Positions 63,110 to 64,000 of a DNA stretch of 64,000 nt are shown piece by piece. A program made the position numbers and the translations under genes. The DNA is taken from positions 411,074 to 475,073 of the forward strand of contig CAVTIA010000006.1 in assembly GCA_963734635.1 (NCBI GenBank), read 5' to 3'. Origin of the DNA: DATCJA01 sp963734635. Lineage in GTDB: Bacteria; Acidobacteriota; Vicinamibacteria; Vicinamibacterales; UBA2999. Below the pieces are notes generated by a model. The model was not told the origin of the DNA. It saw only the letters and a program-made list of their open reading frames with translations, and ran no database searches. The stretch's first letter is position 1; every line of letters starts with the position of its first letter.

Positions 63110-64000
63110 ATGCTCCGGCTGGATCTGACACCCGATCAGCGGGTCTTGATCGACCGGTTCGCACTGCTCGCCCGGCAGAACTTCGCCCCGCGCGCCGCGC
63201 ACGACCGATCAGACGGCGACTTTTCCGCGCGAAGATTTCGACGATCTTTTCCGAGCGGGCCTCAACGCACCCACCGTGCCGAAGGAATACGCGGGCTTGG
63301 CCGGGCGATATCGAGGCGACTCGTTCACGCTCTGGATGATCACCAAGGAAATCGCCAAGTCAGACTTGTCTCTCGCGCGTTGCTGGAAGGACACGCCAAC
63401 TCGTTGCTGCTGCTCGACGGCATGGCCGATGAGTCTCAGAAAGCCCGGTGGTTCGAGGGCGTCGTTCAACGGGGCGACAAATGGGTCGCCTGGAGCGGCG
63501 AGCCCCAGGCCCGGGCACCCGGGGAATCACGGCCCTTCGGCACCCACATCACGCCAAGGTCGCCGGTGCGGACATCGTTGACGGCACGAAAGTGTTCGCG
63601 ACCAGCGCCACTGCGGCACAGTGGGCCGTTCTCCTGGTGAGCCTGGACGGGCCAGGCGGGGTACGCCATTCACCCGGCCCCGCCGAGTCACAGTTGCTGT
63701 TGTGTTGCGATATGTCCGATCCAAGCGTGACGTTGGACGGGACATGGTGGGATCCGATCGGTATGAGGGCGACCGTCAGTTATCTGGTGCGGTTTAACCG
63801 GACGTTCGTCCCGGACGCGAATTCGATCGGCTATCCAGGCCAATATCTGACCGAAGGCTGGCAGACGTATTTTATTCCTCACTATGCCGCGGCGTTCCTC
63901 GGCGCTGCGGAAGCGGCTTACGAATTCGTCCTTGACTATCTCAAATCGCAGAACAAAGCGGACGACCCTTACATCCAGCATCACGTTGCGGCGATGTCGA
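63110..64000 (+). CDS. Acyl-CoA dehydrogenase family protein (frameshifted, cut by right edge)
   Basis: The ATG at 63110 (MLRLDLTPDQRVLIDRFALL) starts the helical N-domain. Slips near 63205, 63385 and 63545 must be joined: EDFDDLFRAGLNAPTVPKEY, then GDSFTLWMITKEIAKSDLSL, EGHANSLLLLDGMADESQKA, and KVAGADIVDGTKVFATSATA. The middle beta-domain and start of the C-terminal helices (YFIPHYAAAFLGAAEAAYEF) follow before the edge. FAD-dependent acyl-CoA oxidation or a variant in secondary metabolism is likely. It may form a unit with the AroDE fusion and the paired small proteins. Confidence 0.82.

Overview
The window is a high-GC bacterial chromosome segment, most likely from an uncultured member of the Acidobacteriota (Vicinamibacteria-like). 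That placement is an inference from gene content (DUF6152 and related secreted proteins, a PheT without the EMAP domain, an AmmeMemoRadiSam pair, Gram-negative envelope genes) and from heptameric intergenic repeats; no rRNA gene is present to confirm it. More than fifteen clearly housekeeping genes are broken by one or more single-base shifts (gatA, thrS, pheT, nadK, mltG, slt and others). The pattern fits uncorrected indel errors in a long-read or metagenomic assembly far better than gene decay, so these are annotated as one gene with a frameshift.

Layout. 1-5.8 kb: an M16 protease pair, a beta-barrel-like protein, lpxD and a KHE1-like protein, all on the minus strand and largely overlapping. 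5.8-17.5 kb: a UshA-type nucleotidase, nfo, a YdjM-like membrane protein, an SGNH lipoprotein, the AMMECR1/MEMO1 pair, gatCA, an exported SurE, rpoZ, and hsp20-dnaK. 17.6-25.8 kb: a tightly overlapping plus-strand run from a second hsp20 through ymdB, xseAB, ispA, tlyA, nadK and a micro-ORF to a PP2C phosphatase and a Ser/Thr kinase. 25.8-29.7 kb: ruvX-mltG, then a degenerate EnvC and an S41 protease that lacks its catalytic residues. 29.8-39.3 kb: tRNA-Val, thrS-infC-rpmI-rplT-pheST, a ZapB-like protein, zapA, 6S RNA with its own promoter, thiL and a 3D-domain protein. 39.4-54.1 kb: a phosphoribosyltransferase, a heterodimeric ABC exporter, a methyltransferase, slt, a BON protein, a CaiB/enoyl-CoA hydratase pair, and secreted Acidobacteria-type proteins.

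From 54.2 kb the character changes. A complete tmRNA gene (tag ADSQYALAA) is followed by two more copies of its 3' end, the signature of integration at ssrA. Beyond it lies a mosaic of cargo and wreckage: a 2-TM protein plus metzincin pair, WD40 and serine-recombinase remnants, a PLAT-domain protein, an IS6-family element abutting an IS630 remnant and a cut-off N-acetylmuramidase, then an AroDE fusion, two tandem paralogous small proteins and an acyl-CoA dehydrogenase running off the end.

The most unusual signal is a set of intergenic tracts with a strict or near 7-base period, often arranged as two complementary arms that can fold into long hairpins (10.4, 15.1, 32.8 and 37.0 kb; one-armed forms at 8.5, 28.5 and 52.5 kb). 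A separate triple-hairpin array lies at 51.15-51.24 kb. The annotated features do not explain either.
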